Shown: positions 1 through 11,680, numbered from the stretch's first letter. The stretch is 63,774 nt of DNA from Candidatus Gastranaerophilales bacterium (GCA_944324305.1 CALUVV010000011.1:1-63774); one strand, 5' to 3'. Translations and numbers: made by a program. The notes: generated from the letters alone by a model not told the origin.

Positions 1-595
1 CGAGTACATTTACAACTGCAGCTGCTCTTGTCCAAGGTATAACCGCTCCCGCAGCTCTTATTACAGCTATTGCCGCCGCCACCGCCAGAACCTGCGGTGG
101 GTTTCCGATGACAACAGCTGAAACAACCATCCCCTTCTTTATGCATATATGCATAACACCAAAAATAACCAGCTCGTTCACATGCGCCTGGACTTACATG
201 CATTCCTCCTTGACTCTGACACATATTCTGCCCTAAAGCAAAAGTAGGTTGAGACCATAAGTCACGATAAGTATATAAAATAACATTTTTTATATCAGCT
301 AATTTAAAAGTGAATACATCAGTCTCAAGAGACTGTTTATATTCAGGATCCTGAGGATCCCAATCCGCAAGCATTTCTGTTGAGATGGAACGTAATGTCG
401 AATAAGCTGAATAATAAGTGTACGAAACAATATTATTAAGCTTAGCTTTAGTTATACCGATTGTCACAGCCACAACAACCGCAATAATCAGCATTACTAT
501 AATAATTTCTGCTAATGTATACCCAAAAACGCTTGACTTAGGAGCTTTTAGGCTGCCCCCCCCCCGCAAAACATGCGGCTAATAATCTTTTTCAT
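1..595 (-). CDS. Pseudopilin-like protein, partial, reading frame interrupted at a G10 tract
   Basis: The gene starts at the ATG at 595-593 after an AGGAG Shine-Dalgarno and runs off the left edge. Codons 1-10 lead into a run of ten G (565-556). As written, frame 0 stops a few codons later after a 15-residue peptide. With eleven G the frame stays open through FGYTLAEI, a prepilin cleavage/methylation motif with G(-1) and E(+5), then a hydrophobic helix and the rest of the window. The distal part is Cys-rich with a Gly/Ser stretch (GSGGGGGNS) followed by clustered CxC and CxxxC spacings. Family: type II/IV pseudopilin. The broken frame is seen; a phase-variable OFF state or programmed frameshift is inference. 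Confidence 0.8.
556..565. repeat. Homopolymer tract, G10 on the coding (minus) strand
   Basis: Ten C on the plus strand, within codons 11-14 of the partial pseudopilin. One added base restores the downstream frame. It is the first of three equal-length tracts in this window at the same place in pseudopilin genes. Confidence 0.95.
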
Positions 596-728
596 ATAAT
601 TGCTCCTTTATATAACTAACATATTTATTATACAATATCTCTTATAAATATTCAAGTAATACAAACATTGAATGATTGCAGAAACACACTTTTTAAGTAT
701 AATTATGCTGTTGCATAAGGAGAAAATG

Positions 729-1799
729 ATGTTAGAATATTTTTTAGGTTCATATATAGTAACTATAGCAGGTCTAATCGGTGCATATTTCTGGGGTGAG
801 CACGTTCATAACGGCTCCGGTCTCACATGTGTTTTCATTGCAATAGTTCTCGGAATTCTTGAAGTCAGTTTGTCTTTTGACAATGCCGTTGTTAACGCAA
901 TGAAACTTGAAAAAATGAGCCATAAATGGCGCCACAGATTTTTGACGTGGGGAATTATTATAGCTGTTTTCGGTATGCGTTTTCTATTCCCGATTTTGGT
1001 TGTTTCAATTTTTGCAAAATTAAAAATGCTTGAAGTCGCAAACATTGCTCTGACAAATGCCGATAAATACGCATATTATCTTCACCAGACACACGCTCCG
1101 ATTGTAACTTTCGGCGGAATGTTTTTGATTATGCTTTTCTTAAACTACTTTTTCGACCACAAAAAAGAGGTTCACTGGATAAGACCTGTTGAATACTGGT
1201 TGTCGCATTTTGATCATATAAAAGGAATTGAAATTATTATTTCTCTTTTAATGCTTCTTGCCACACAAAACTTTGTACCTGCTGAGCAAAAACTTCATGT
1301 TATGATTGCGGGAATTTCAGGAATTATTACATATCTTGCAATTGACGGGTTTACTCATTATCTTGAAAAACATGAAGAAATGCGGCTTGCAAGCTGTGCG
1401 GCAAAAAACGCAGGCTGTACAGGTTTGGTAAGTTTTCTTTATTTGGAATTAATAGATGCATCTTTCTCATTAGACGGTGTTTTAGGTGCATTTGCATTAA
1501 GCAAAGACATCATTATTATTTCAATAGGGCTTGCTATCGGGGCAATGTTTGTACGTTCTTTGACTATTATGCTTGTTGAAAAAAAGACTTTAAAACAATT
1601 CTTATACCTTGAACATGGCGCACACTGGGCAATCGGTGCTCTGGCATGCCTGATGCTTGTTTCAACGGTTAAAGAAATTCCCGAAGCCGTAACGGGTGGA
1701 ATAGGTTTAGGCTTTATTGTTCTTGCATTTATTTCTTCTGTTATGCACAACAAAAAAATGGAAAGACTTTTAGCTGAAAAGGAAACAAAAAATGCTTAA
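729..1799 (+). CDS. DUF475 family (TerC-like) integral membrane protein
   Basis: A multi-spanning membrane protein of about 356 residues. Acidic intramembrane motifs such as LEVSLSFDNAVVNA and LELIDASFSLDGVLGAF are characteristic of the DUF475/TerC superfamily, whose members are linked to metal or tellurite resistance and whose transport activity is uncertain. An upstream in-frame ATG at 672 exists, but AAGGAG at 717-722 lies 6 nt before the ATG at 729, so the shorter form is chosen. The stop overlaps the start of the following glycosyltransferase by 8 nt, which implies co-translation. Substrate unknown. Confidence 0.85.
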   Translation: MLEYFLGSYIVTIAGLIGAYFWGEHVHNGSGLTCVFIAIVLGILEVSLSFDNAVVNAMKLEKMSHKWRHRFLTWGIIIAVFGMRFLFPILVVSIFAKLKMLEVANIALTNADKYAYYLHQTHAPIVTFGGMFLIMLFLNYFFDHKKEVHWIRPVEYWLSHFDHIKGIEIIISLLMLLATQNFVPAEQKLHVMIAGISGIITYLAIDGFTHYLEKHEEMRLASCAAKNAGCTGLVSFLYLELIDASFSLDGVLGAFALSKDIIIISIGLAIGAMFVRSLTIMLVEKKTLKQFLYLEHGAHWAIGALACLMLVSTVKEIPEAVTGGIGLGFIVLAFISSVMHNKKMERLLAEKETKNA

Positions 1800-2650
1800 G
1801 CTGCCGCTTGTTTCATTTGTTGTAACTTCTTATAACTATGAAAAATATATTTTAAAAACTCTGGAAAGTATTAAGGCTCAAACCTATAAAAATTTTGAGA
1901 TTATAGTTGTCGATGACTGCTCGGTTGACAATTCCTGCCGCATAGTTGAAGATTTTATTTCCGATAATCAGGATTTAAAAATTACACTGTTAAAACAGGA
2001 GATAAACCGCGGGCAGCTTGCGGCAATGATTAGAGGGCTTGAAAATGCGAATGGGCAATTCATAAGTTTCATTGACAGTGATGATATTTTACTGCCTGAA
2101 TACGCTCAAAGCCATATAAGGGTTCATATGGAAACATCCGTTGCCTTTACGTCATGCCAGATTGTTGAAATAGGTGAATATAATGAAGTCCATACAATAA
2201 ATTCAAACGCAAGCCCGCACTGTGATAATCTCGAAAGCTTATTTGCATCGGAAAAGGTTAACTTTAAATTATTAAAACGTAAACGTTTCGGCGGCTGGTA
2301 CTGGTCTCCTAACAGCTCGGCAATGTTCAGAAAAGCTTCAATTGAACTTATTTGTGATTACAAAAATACGGATGAATGGAAAATTTGTCCCGACAAATTT
2401 TTGTTTAATTTTGCAAATTTAATCGGCGGTTCAGCAATAATTTATAAACCTCTAATCGGTTACAGACGCCACAAGAATAACGCTGGAAACTGCTCTCTGG
2501 TAACGGGTGATAAAAGGCTGCACAGCGATTATATTACAAAGGTTAATATACAAAACAATTTGAAAATACGCCCTGAAACAATTAAATTTTTGTGGCAGAA
2601 AAGAAAAACTTTAGGATATCGAAATACCCTAAAGTTAATCCTTTTAACCT

Positions 2651-2658
<8 letters not shown>
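1792..2658 (+). CDS. Family 2 glycosyltransferase
   Basis: GT-A fold transferase of 288 residues, moving a sugar from a nucleotide donor onto an unidentified acceptor. The N-terminus PLVSFVVTSYNYEKYI is the typical GT2 start. VVDD near residue 40 and DSDD near 95-98 match the nucleotide and metal-binding acidic motifs. There are no obvious membrane segments. It overlaps the DUF475 gene by 8 nt and is the last gene of that unit. Its stop lies in an inverted repeat shared with the convergent ahcY gene. Acceptor (glycan, lipid or protein) cannot be told. Confidence 0.88.
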
Positions 2659-3938
<1,280 letters not shown>

Positions 3939-4080
3939 TTAATTTTCTCCTTTTCAAGCTGAATTATAGCAGGAAATATATTTTAAATCTTTTTTTGTAA
4001 AAATTTCTTAATAATATAATACATTATGTCAAAAAATTTTCTTTACTTGAGTTATAACTTTAGTAGTAAGGAGTTTTCGC

Positions 4081-7000
4081 GTGAAAGTCAGTTTAAATTT
4101 AAATCAACCGAATGTAAAAAACAACGTAAAATTTGAAGGTTACAAACCCGTAAAATCACAATACGGAGATAAAGAGTACGAATTTAATTATGTTTATGAC
4201 GACAGTAAATATGACTGTTTTCTCGAACTTTATTCCGTTGAAAAAGATAATAACGGAAATTATTATACGACAGGAATTCTTGAAAAACTTGACTCGATGA
4301 ACGATGATTCCGAGAATAAAGAGCGCGGAATTAAACTTGAAAGCGGAAAAGCTACAAAAGTAGATTTAGCAGGGGATTTTGATATCGCCCCTGATGAGCC
4401 GTTTGCTTACCACTACAAACTCTATCCGAAAAATAATCACAGCGCGCCTCCTATTTATATGCTTGATCCTGGAAACATGATTAATGAAGCAATGACAACT
4501 CATAATCCATATGATGTTTATAATATTATAACCGACAGACAGTCTACCGTCTCTAAAGGCGGGGCTATGAAATTAATCATTCCCGACAGCCATAACGTTA
4601 TTTGGAAATATGATGATAACAATAAAGTTGTTATGAGAGATCCCGATGAAATCATAAAACTAATGAGTTCATCAAAAAACTTTGCCAACAAAATCGGAGG
4701 TTCTCTTGCAGGTATTGAAAAATCTTTGGATGACGGAGAACTTGATAACTTTACAAGAATTATTACACTTCCTTTATTTACGGATGACAGTTTAACCGCA
4801 CACGCTTATTGGAATAAAAACTGCTTCCAGATGGCACACAGCCTGGGTAATATTAACAATTACACTTCTATTCAGAAAAAACTCTTCGCCAAAGGTATGA
4901 ACATGGTTTCTGACGGTGCATTTGTTAACGAAGGTTTGGAAGGTGCACACTTCCAGCATATATTAAAATGGGGCGAAGAATCTCCTTATTTCAACTGGTT
5001 CAGAATTACAGGACTGAAAGACAGCCCTCTGAGCCTCGGCGTATTCGGCAAAAATACCGAACATATTACTCACAGACTTGTTAACTCGCCGTATAAGTTT
5101 ATTCAAAATGAAGACGGAAGCGTCAGCATAAAATCAAACAGAGGAGAATATGACTCCAATAAACCGACTTATATCCAGATTTATGACGACAGACTGGTTT
5201 ATGCAGATAAACTAAGCAACGGAGAATTAATCAAAGCTTATGAAAAATTTGATAAAAATTACCTTGATATAAATAACCATAATGATACCGTTGTACCATA
5301 CAGTTTCAGAATTAATCCGGAAACATATAAAAAGAATGTTGAAAAGCTTAACGAATATAATAAAAATGCCCCGCAATATAAACAAATTAAACTTAAAAGC
5401 GGCATAGGAACAAAAACTGTAACACAGTTTGAATATTTCGGACTTGACGGAAAACATGAAAGCGGATTTTATACCTGGGATGCAAATCCGGATATTGCAA
5501 AACTGAATTATGTATTCTCTCATACGGATACACAGGCTTTAAAAAGTATTCCTGACCCCAGAGAAAGAGCTGCTCAAACAGCTTTACTGAAACGCAAAAA
5601 TATGGAAGTTCAAGATTATGCGATTTCATCAGCTCAGTACTGGACGAAGAAAACAAATCAAATATTAAATCTTAATGCAGCACAACATTTGAGAAACATC
5701 AGCGGACTGGATGCCGATAAAATTTATCAACGAATTAAAGAACAATCTAACGGTAAAATATTCCCGAAAGACTTAGATGTGTCTGAAAAGATTGTCGAAA
5801 ACGTATTAAATGACTCATATGAATTATTCGGAGCAGAATCTGTTGAATCTTATAATGAGCATATTGTTATGGGTTTAATGGATGTGCCGCTTGATTCTAT
5901 TGAAGTCGGTGATGATATTATTTCGGCATTAAGTTCTCCTTACATTTCTAAAAGAGCGACCCAGGAAGATCAAATCGGGGTTTCAAGATACGAAATGTTC
6001 CAGAACGGAAATATGCATTTAAGAAATGAATACAAAGATGCTTACGAATTAACCGACAAAATGTATACAAAAGAAATGTATTCATTAGCAAGAGAAATAT
6101 TAAAAGCAGTTGAAACAAAACTCCCTGAAGAAAATAAACTCCATGACCAGTATGGAAATGCCACTCCTTACGGGAAATATGTTATACCTCTGTTAACATC
6201 CGAAATTGCAAGGTTTGCAGTCATTAAAGCCGTTGATCCGAAGGCATCATTTACCTATGATAAAGAAACAGGCGAATTGACTTATGATTATAACTCTTTA
6301 AAACGCACTTCGCTTCTCGGAATGGGAATTATTGCCGACTGCCCCGAAGATGAAGCCGTTTCTCTTATAAACCATTTAAGACGTGGTATTAAACACATAC
6401 ATCCTTCGGATAAAGAAAAGCTTGCAAGTGCTTTAATAAAATCTATAAAAGGAACAAATCTGGAAAGCTTCAAGCTTGCAGAAATGATTGTGGGCAGAGC
6501 TCAGGCCGGTTTGGACTGGAGAATTGACGCCGCTAAAGATATAGGTGATATTGAATCTCTGAGAAATAAAAAGACTGATTTTGAATATACCTGGAATAAA
6601 GTTATAGAATTTTGGACAAAATTCAATGATGGAATTAAAGAGTCACACCCTGATGCGTATATTGCAGCGGAAGTTACAGACTTAGGCGACATTTACAGTG
6701 ACGGATACGGCGATAAATCAGGAGACAGATTTTCCGGTAAAACAGAAGCAATGAGAAAACTTCTTAATGATGCAGGATTTACGACTGCTGCAAATTATGA
6801 TTACTTCTCTTCCGATTTAACAAAAATTTTCGGGAAATTATTTGATTTTGACGGAACTAACAGCCCTGAGAAGGGAACCGATCAGGGAAAAACAATTCTT
6901 GATAAGTTGGTAGGCAGTGAAAACTTCCTTAATTCAGGTTCATTAGAATCATTAATTTATTCATATACATTTGCGGGAAACCACGATAAATGCCGTGCAT

Positions 7001-8271
7001 TAGAAGGCTTCTCTGTAGATATGGATTTAGTTTACACTGATTTAACGGAAGCAGGAAATCCGTACCGTGAAAGAGCATACAGAATTCTTAACGGCGTTAA
7101 ATACGGTGAAAACGTACACCAGGATTCCATTGACAACTATAATTACAACAAGGTCAGCAATCTCGCAATCGCAAAATGCGAAGCTATTGCCAGCGGTATG
7201 GGAAAAGCAAAAGAAGATATCGGTTTGAGCGAAAACAGAAAAAAATATGTTTACGACAAAATGATTGCAGCGTTAAAGAACCTTTCTAACGGCAAATTCA
7301 AAGATAAACTTATTGAGGCCGACGGTTTTGGTACTAAAGATTTCAATATTGCACTGGATATTGTTCTTGACGAAATGAACTATCTCGAACCCGAACCGGG
7401 CAGACGCTTAAATGATGATGAAAGAAAAAAACTTAAAGATAAAGCGCTTGAAAGAATTATAGACCCTGCAATGTCAAAACTTCTCGGGCAGACAAAATTC
7501 CTCGTGGCATTATTAGGCAATCCGACATTATTTGCAGGAGATGAATACGGTGCTACAGGCTATGAAACAAAAACTAAAAATATTTACCTGCAAAACCGTA
7601 ACGTAATTCATGAGGAATGGGCTGACCCGAACAGTCCCGAATACAAAGAATTCGTTAAAAGACACAAAGATAACATGCTTAATGTAATGAAGCTTCGTAC
7701 AAGAAAAGAACTTCAGCCTCTAAACGACGGTACGCCGTTTGCGCTTAAAGAACAAAATGCTCATTTTAAATATGACGTTTATAAAGATGATTTTAACAAA
7801 ACCGATGAAAATCGCATAAAAACAGAAGAAGGAGAAACTCAGGTTTCAGCCCTCTTAAGACAAAGTCCTGACGGTGCAATGACCGTATCAGTATTTAATA
7901 CTGCAGGTTTAAATCATACATTTGACAGATACTATGATCCTGCGGAACTGACATTACAATGTATTGACCTGAACGACGACCGCGGCGGTAAAGTAGGTCT
8001 GAGAGGCGGTTTAAAACCGGGTATGAAATTCAGAAATGCTGATGAAAATGACAAAACAATATATTATGTAAATGGACAAAATCAGATAACAGGTCCTGAC
8101 CACACTCCGATAAAGTTCAAAGATACAACTTTAATTCTTTACCACCAGCCAAGCTTTACAGGAAGAAGGGTTATGTATAATCCTCAATACAACATAGTTT
8201 CTAACCCTTATTCGCAGGTGAATAAGGAAAAACATAATGTAGGCTCGAAACTTGCATTACTAAGTAAATAA
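4081..8271 (+). CDS. Giant GH13-superfamily alpha-glucan-active enzyme
   Basis: 1396 residues with a GTG start after AAGGAG. All four GH13 regions can be read: GMNMVSDGAFVNEG (Asp about 278), GLDWRIDAAKD (probable nucleophile Asp about 815), IAAEVTDLG (acid/base Glu about 863), and FAGNHDK (about 967). PTLFAGDEYG near 1150 is also typical. It should act on alpha-1,4 or alpha-1,6 glucan such as glycogen. About 535 residues separate regions I and II, far more than an ordinary domain B. There is no signal peptide. The N-terminus carries the M-x-V ... F-x-G motif seen in unrelated proteins here. Exact specificity (amylase, debranching or transferase) is open. A strong terminator follows. Confidence 0.82.
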   Translation: MKVSLNLNQPNVKNNVKFEGYKPVKSQYGDKEYEFNYVYDDSKYDCFLELYSVEKDNNGNYYTTGILEKLDSMNDDSENKERGIKLESGKATKVDLAGDFDIAPDEPFAYHYKLYPKNNHSAPPIYMLDPGNMINEAMTTHNPYDVYNIITDRQSTVSKGGAMKLIIPDSHNVIWKYDDNNKVVMRDPDEIIKLMSSSKNFANKIGGSLAGIEKSLDDGELDNFTRIITLPLFTDDSLTAHAYWNKNCFQMAHSLGNINNYTSIQKKLFAKGMNMVSDGAFVNEGLEGAHFQHILKWGEESPYFNWFRITGLKDSPLSLGVFGKNTEHITHRLVNSPYKFIQNEDGSVSIKSNRGEYDSNKPTYIQIYDDRLVYADKLSNGELIKAYEKFDKNYLDINNHNDTVVPYSFRINPETYKKNVEKLNEYNKNAPQYKQIKLKSGIGTKTVTQFEYFGLDGKHESGFYTWDANPDIAKLNYVFSHTDTQALKSIPDPRERAAQTALLKRKNMEVQDYAISSAQYWTKKTNQILNLNAAQHLRNISGLDADKIYQRIKEQSNGKIFPKDLDVSEKIVENVLNDSYELFGAESVESYNEHIVMGLMDVPLDSIEVGDDIISALSSPYISKRATQEDQIGVSRYEMFQNGNMHLRNEYKDAYELTDKMYTKEMYSLAREILKAVETKLPEENKLHDQYGNATPYGKYVIPLLTSEIARFAVIKAVDPKASFTYDKETGELTYDYNSLKRTSLLGMGIIADCPEDEAVSLINHLRRGIKHIHPSDKEKLASALIKSIKGTNLESFKLAEMIVGRAQAGLDWRIDAAKDIGDIESLRNKKTDFEYTWNKVIEFWTKFNDGIKESHPDAYIAAEVTDLGDIYSDGYGDKSGDRFSGKTEAMRKLLNDAGFTTAANYDYFSSDLTKIFGKLFDFDGTNSPEKGTDQGKTILDKLVGSENFLNSGSLESLIYSYTFAGNHDKCRALEGFSVDMDLVYTDLTEAGNPYRERAYRILNGVKYGENVHQDSIDNYNYNKVSNLAIAKCEAIASGMGKAKEDIGLSENRKKYVYDKMIAALKNLSNGKFKDKLIEADGFGTKDFNIALDIVLDEMNYLEPEPGRRLNDDERKKLKDKALERIIDPAMSKLLGQTKFLVALLGNPTLFAGDEYGATGYETKTKNIYLQNRNVIHEEWADPNSPEYKEFVKRHKDNMLNVMKLRTRKELQPLNDGTPFALKEQNAHFKYDVYKDDFNKTDENRIKTEEGETQVSALLRQSPDGAMTVSVFNTAGLNHTFDRYYDPAELTLQCIDLNDDRGGKVGLRGGLKPGMKFRNADENDKTIYYVNGQNQITGPDHTPIKFKDTTLILYHQPSFTGRRVMYNPQYNIVSNPYSQVNKEKHNVGSKLALLSK

Positions 8272-8274
8272 ACT

Positions 8275-8303
8275 TAAAAGCCCGTTTTTAAAACGGGCTT
8301 TTG
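8275..8303. terminator. Bidirectional terminator between the GH13 gene and the aldehyde dehydrogenase gene
   Basis: Stem AAAAGCCCGTTTT / AAAACGGGCTTTT, A-rich on one side and T-rich on the other, between two convergent genes. Confidence 0.92.
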
Positions 8304-8305
8304 TA

Positions 8306-9682
8306 TTAACCGAAAAATTTTCTCACTCTTTTCACCGTTTCAAAAGAATACGGAGGATACATAATATTCATATCAATTTCGGGATTACGGACAAGAATAC
8401 TTTTCAGGTGAGTAAACGCATCAAATGTGTATTTACCGTGATATCTCCCCACACCGGAATAACCTATTCCGCCAAACGGCATTTCAACATTTGTTGTATG
8501 CTGAATTGTATCATTAACGGCTCCGCCGCCGAAGGAAAGACTTTTTATTATTTTCCAATAAAACTCTTTATCCTTAGAAAAAACATACAGTGCTAACGGT
8601 TTCGGTTTATTACGCAAAGTATCTATTACACTGTCAACATTAATATATGTCATTATCGGCAGAACAGGGCCGAAAATTTCCTCTTGCATGGACGGGGCTT
8701 CATAAGAATCAACGTTTAGCAGGGTTGGTTCTATATATAAACCGCACTCATCAGTGTCACCGCCATATATAATATTCTCCGCCTCTTTGCCTATAAGCTC
8801 CTGCAAACGTCTGAATGCATCTGTGTCAATTATACGGCCGTAATCTTTACTTTCCTGTGCAAAAACGCCGTAAAATGCTTTTATTGAACTTATCAAATTA
8901 TTAACAAGCTCTTGTTTTACGTCTTCATGAACAAGAACAAAGTCCGGAGCTATACAGGTTTGCCCCGAATTTAAAAATTTTCCCCAAGCAATTTTTCTGG
9001 CAGCCTGTTCTAAATTTGCATTTTTATCAACGATTACAGGGCTTTTCCCTCCGAGTTCAAGCGTATATGGAATAAGTTTTTTTGCTGCAGCTTCAGCAAC
9101 CAGTTTACCTGTTTGTGTGCTTCCGGTAAAAAACATATAATCAAAATCGCCTGATAAAAGTTCTGATGATGCCATTTCCGTAGGCAAAATACATTTTACA
9201 TAATTGTCGCTGAATGTCTGTGCTATTATTCTGCAAATAACTTCGGCACATCTCGGAGTTCTTTTTGAAGGTTTTACAACCGCGCAGTTGCCTGCCGCCA
9301 CAGCTCCTATTAAAGGCACAAAAGCAAGCTGAAAGGGGTAGTTGAAAGGAACAATAATTAAAGCTACCCCGTAAGGTTCTTTGACAATATAGGCATTTGA
9401 GGGCTTTAAATATACTGGTGTTGAAACTCTTTCCGTTTTAGCCCATTTTTTTAAATGCTTAATTGTGTAGTCAAGTTCTTTTAGAACAAAACCGATTTCC
9501 GTCGTATAAATTTCAAAATCCGATTTTCGCAAATCATCACGTAATGCCTGAACAATTTCAGGTTCGTAATGCTTTATTGAATCGCGCAGATTTTTCAGCT
9601 GTTTAATCCTAAAATTTACATCTTTAGTTCTGTTGGTGTTAAAAAATTCTTTTAAGTTTGCTGCAATATCATCAATCATCAT
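8306..9682 (-). CDS. Aldehyde dehydrogenase (ALDH3-like)
   Basis: NAD(P)-dependent oxidation of an aldehyde to its acid, substrate unspecified. Of 458 residues the motifs are clear: VPFNYPF near 111-117, FTGSTQTGK at 185-193, catalytic-base Glu in LELGGKSP (209), and nucleophile Cys in NSGQTC (243). The lack of an N-terminal extension and the C-terminal YPPYSFETVKRVRKF resemble the class 3 / fatty-aldehyde branch, including the coniferyl- and long-chain-aldehyde enzymes. The start (9682 or the next ATG at 9679) has no strong Shine-Dalgarno. It stands alone between the GH13 gene and ychF. Confidence 0.92.
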   Translation of the reverse strand: MMIDDIAANLKEFFNTNRTKDVNFRIKQLKNLRDSIKHYEPEIVQALRDDLRKSDFEIYTTEIGFVLKELDYTIKHLKKWAKTERVSTPVYLKPSNAYIVKEPYGVALIIVPFNYPFQLAFVPLIGAVAAGNCAVVKPSKRTPRCAEVICRIIAQTFSDNYVKCILPTEMASSELLSGDFDYMFFTGSTQTGKLVAEAAAKKLIPYTLELGGKSPVIVDKNANLEQAARKIAWGKFLNSGQTCIAPDFVLVHEDVKQELVNNLISSIKAFYGVFAQESKDYGRIIDTDAFRRLQELIGKEAENIIYGGDTDECGLYIEPTLLNVDSYEAPSMQEEIFGPVLPIMTYINVDSVIDTLRNKPKPLALYVFSKDKEFYWKIIKSLSFGGGAVNDTIQHTTNVEMPFGGIGYSGVGRYHGKYTFDAFTHLKSILVRNPEIDMNIMYPPYSFETVKRVRKFFG

Positions 9683-9734
9683 ACGATTATTAAAAGCTTA
9701 AATTTAAAAAGTATAAATTAGCAAGTCGGGCTAA

Positions 9735-10832
9735 TTACACTGAAAATCTGAAGTGTACCAGATCACCGTCTTGTACTATATAATCCTTACCTTCAAGACG
9801 GGTTACGCCTTTGTCTTTACATGCGGCATACGAACCGTTTTTGACAAATTCTTCGTATGGAGTAATTTCGGCTCTGATAAAACCTTTTTCAAAATCCGTA
9901 TGAATTACACCTGCGGCCTGAGGAGCTTTGGCACCTGCCGGAATTGTCCAGGCATGAACTTCTTTTTCACCAGCCGTAATAAAGGTTCTCAAGTTAAGAA
10001 GCTTGTAAACGGATTTAATCATCCTGTTTATTCCGCTGTCCTCAATACCCAGTTCGTTTAAATATTCTTTTGCTTCTTCTTCCCCAAGTTCGGCAAGTTC
10101 TTCTTCAATTTTTGCGGAAATAAGTACAACTTCGGCATTATGTTTCGAAGCGTATTCTTTGACCTGTTCCGTGTATGCATTTCCGTCTTTTAAATCAAAT
10201 TCAGAAACATTTGCCGCATAAATAACAGGTTTTGTAGACATTAAATTAAGCTGTTTTACAACAGGAAGTTCTTCTTCGCTAAAGTGGTCTTTAACATTAA
10301 TAAATGAAGCATCCTCAAGAAGTTTCTGCATTTTTTCGAGAACAGACAGCAGTAAAACCGCATTTTTATCGCCTGATTTTGCGGTTTTTGAAACTTTAGC
10401 GATTTGTTTTTCCACGGAAGCCATATCCGCAAGCGCAAGCTCGGTATTTATAACTTCAATGTCATCAAGAGGATTGACTTTACCTGCAACGTGAATTGTA
10501 TTCGGGTCGTCAAAGCATCTTACAACCTGAATTATGGCATCAACCTCTCTGATATTATGCAAAAACTGATTTCCCAGACCTTCGCCTTTACTTGCACCTT
10601 TTACAAGCCCTGCAATATCGACAAATTCTATAGCTGTAGGAATAATATCAGTTGTTTTACAAAGTTTTGCGAGCACATCAAGTCTTTCGTCAGGCACGTT
10701 TACTACTCCGACATTCGGTTCTATCGTGCAGAACGGATAATTTGCGCTCTGCGCATTTTTTGCACTCGTTAAAGCATTAAATAAAGTTGATTTGCCGACA
10801 TTCGGCAGTCCTACAATTCCTGTTCTTAGCAT
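9735..10832 (-). CDS. ychF: Ribosome-associated GTPase/ATPase YchF (Obg family)
   Basis: 365 residues, the normal length. P-loop GLPNVGKS at 8-15, switch II DIAGLVKGASKGEG near 72-85, a helical insertion, and a C-terminal TGS domain ending in DGDLVHFRFSV. YchF binds ribosomes and prefers ATP over GTP because its G4 motif is degenerate; this is family knowledge. It is a single gene ahead of the tract-bearing pseudopilin, on the same strand. Confidence 0.97.
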   Translation of the reverse strand: MLRTGIVGLPNVGKSTLFNALTSAKNAQSANYPFCTIEPNVGVVNVPDERLDVLAKLCKTTDIIPTAIEFVDIAGLVKGASKGEGLGNQFLHNIREVDAIIQVVRCFDDPNTIHVAGKVNPLDDIEVINTELALADMASVEKQIAKVSKTAKSGDKNAVLLLSVLEKMQKLLEDASFINVKDHFSEEELPVVKQLNLMSTKPVIYAANVSEFDLKDGNAYTEQVKEYASKHNAEVVLISAKIEEELAELGEEEAKEYLNELGIEDSGINRMIKSVYKLLNLRTFITAGEKEVHAWTIPAGAKAPQAAGVIHTDFEKGFIRAEITPYEEFVKNGSYAACKDKGVTRLEGKDYIVQDGDLVHFRFSV

Positions 10833-10887
10833 AATTATATTCCTCTTTCAAAACAAGGATAGCGCAAAAACAATAAAATTTCAAACT

Positions 10888-11660
10888 TCAGCTTCCTGAA
10901 CTCGTATTAAATATTAGTTTTCCACCTGTTAAAATACTCTTCAAACTGGAATAACCGCATATATCCCAATATGGTACTCCGGTTTTATTTGCGGATACTT
11001 GAATACAAAATACGTCATAACCGGCCTTATTTGGTTTTGCAGGCCCGTTTACATCAAAATATACCATCCCGCAAGCATTACGAATGTCTGTCCAGGTTGA
11101 TGTTGTACCGTCAGGATTGATTATTGGATTTCCTTCCGAATCAAGATTGGCACCGCTTGAAAGGGTGTCAACACACTTATTATCACTTAATGTAAGGTAA
11201 ACAATCCCGTTATCTGGCAATATAATCGCAGGAAGGCTTAAATCAAAATATTTGTTTTTATAGATTGAATAAAGAACTTTATATGACAAATCATTGCAAA
11301 TATTATCATTTGATGAAGAAAGACATAAATATCCGCCTTTTATATATTTTGCAAACTCCTGTACAATCCCGTCGGATGAAGCGGAAGAAAGAAATAATGA
11401 AGAGTTATCACCGGGTGTTCCGTATTCGGCCTGTGCCAGCTGCAAGGCCTGCATTACAAGTGAATAATCCTTTTTAGCTTTTGTTATTATCTCTTTTTCT
11501 TTATAATTGGCGATTAATGCCGGCATTGTCAGCGCTGCAACAACACCTGTAATTCCTAAAGTAATCAAAACCTCTGCCAGGGTAAATGCAGGTTTAGGAG
11601 CTACAGAATTGCCCCCCCCCCGAATGGTAACTGCATATGTTTTGCTTCATTTGTTAACAT
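10888..11660 (-). CDS. Pseudopilin-like protein, frame interrupted at a G10 tract
   Basis: AGGAG precedes the ATG at 11660. After 13 codons comes G10 (11621-11612), and as written translation stops after a 19-residue peptide. One extra G joins the start to FTLAEVLITLGITGVVAALTMP and about 225 more residues (a product of roughly 257). The residue before the cleavage site is Ala (KPA-FTLAE) rather than Gly. The C-terminal half has paired Cys and a YFDVNG segment shared with other pseudopilins here (compare VDVNG and VDING). No internal start lies upstream of the helix, so this protein depends on the tract. The SecA terminator separates it from secA. Confidence 0.85.
11612..11621. repeat. Homopolymer tract, G10 on the coding (minus) strand
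   Basis: Ten G starting right after codon 13 of the pseudopilin gene. The 11660-10888 span is 773 nt, one short of a multiple of three, so a single added base gives an intact reading frame. Confidence 0.95.
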
Positions 11661-11680
11661 AAATGCTCCTTTCATAAAAT

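Noticed and set aside
11265..11477. Plus-strand frame inside the second pseudopilin
   Set aside because: Lies opposite a gene with clear pilin signature and has no start signals.
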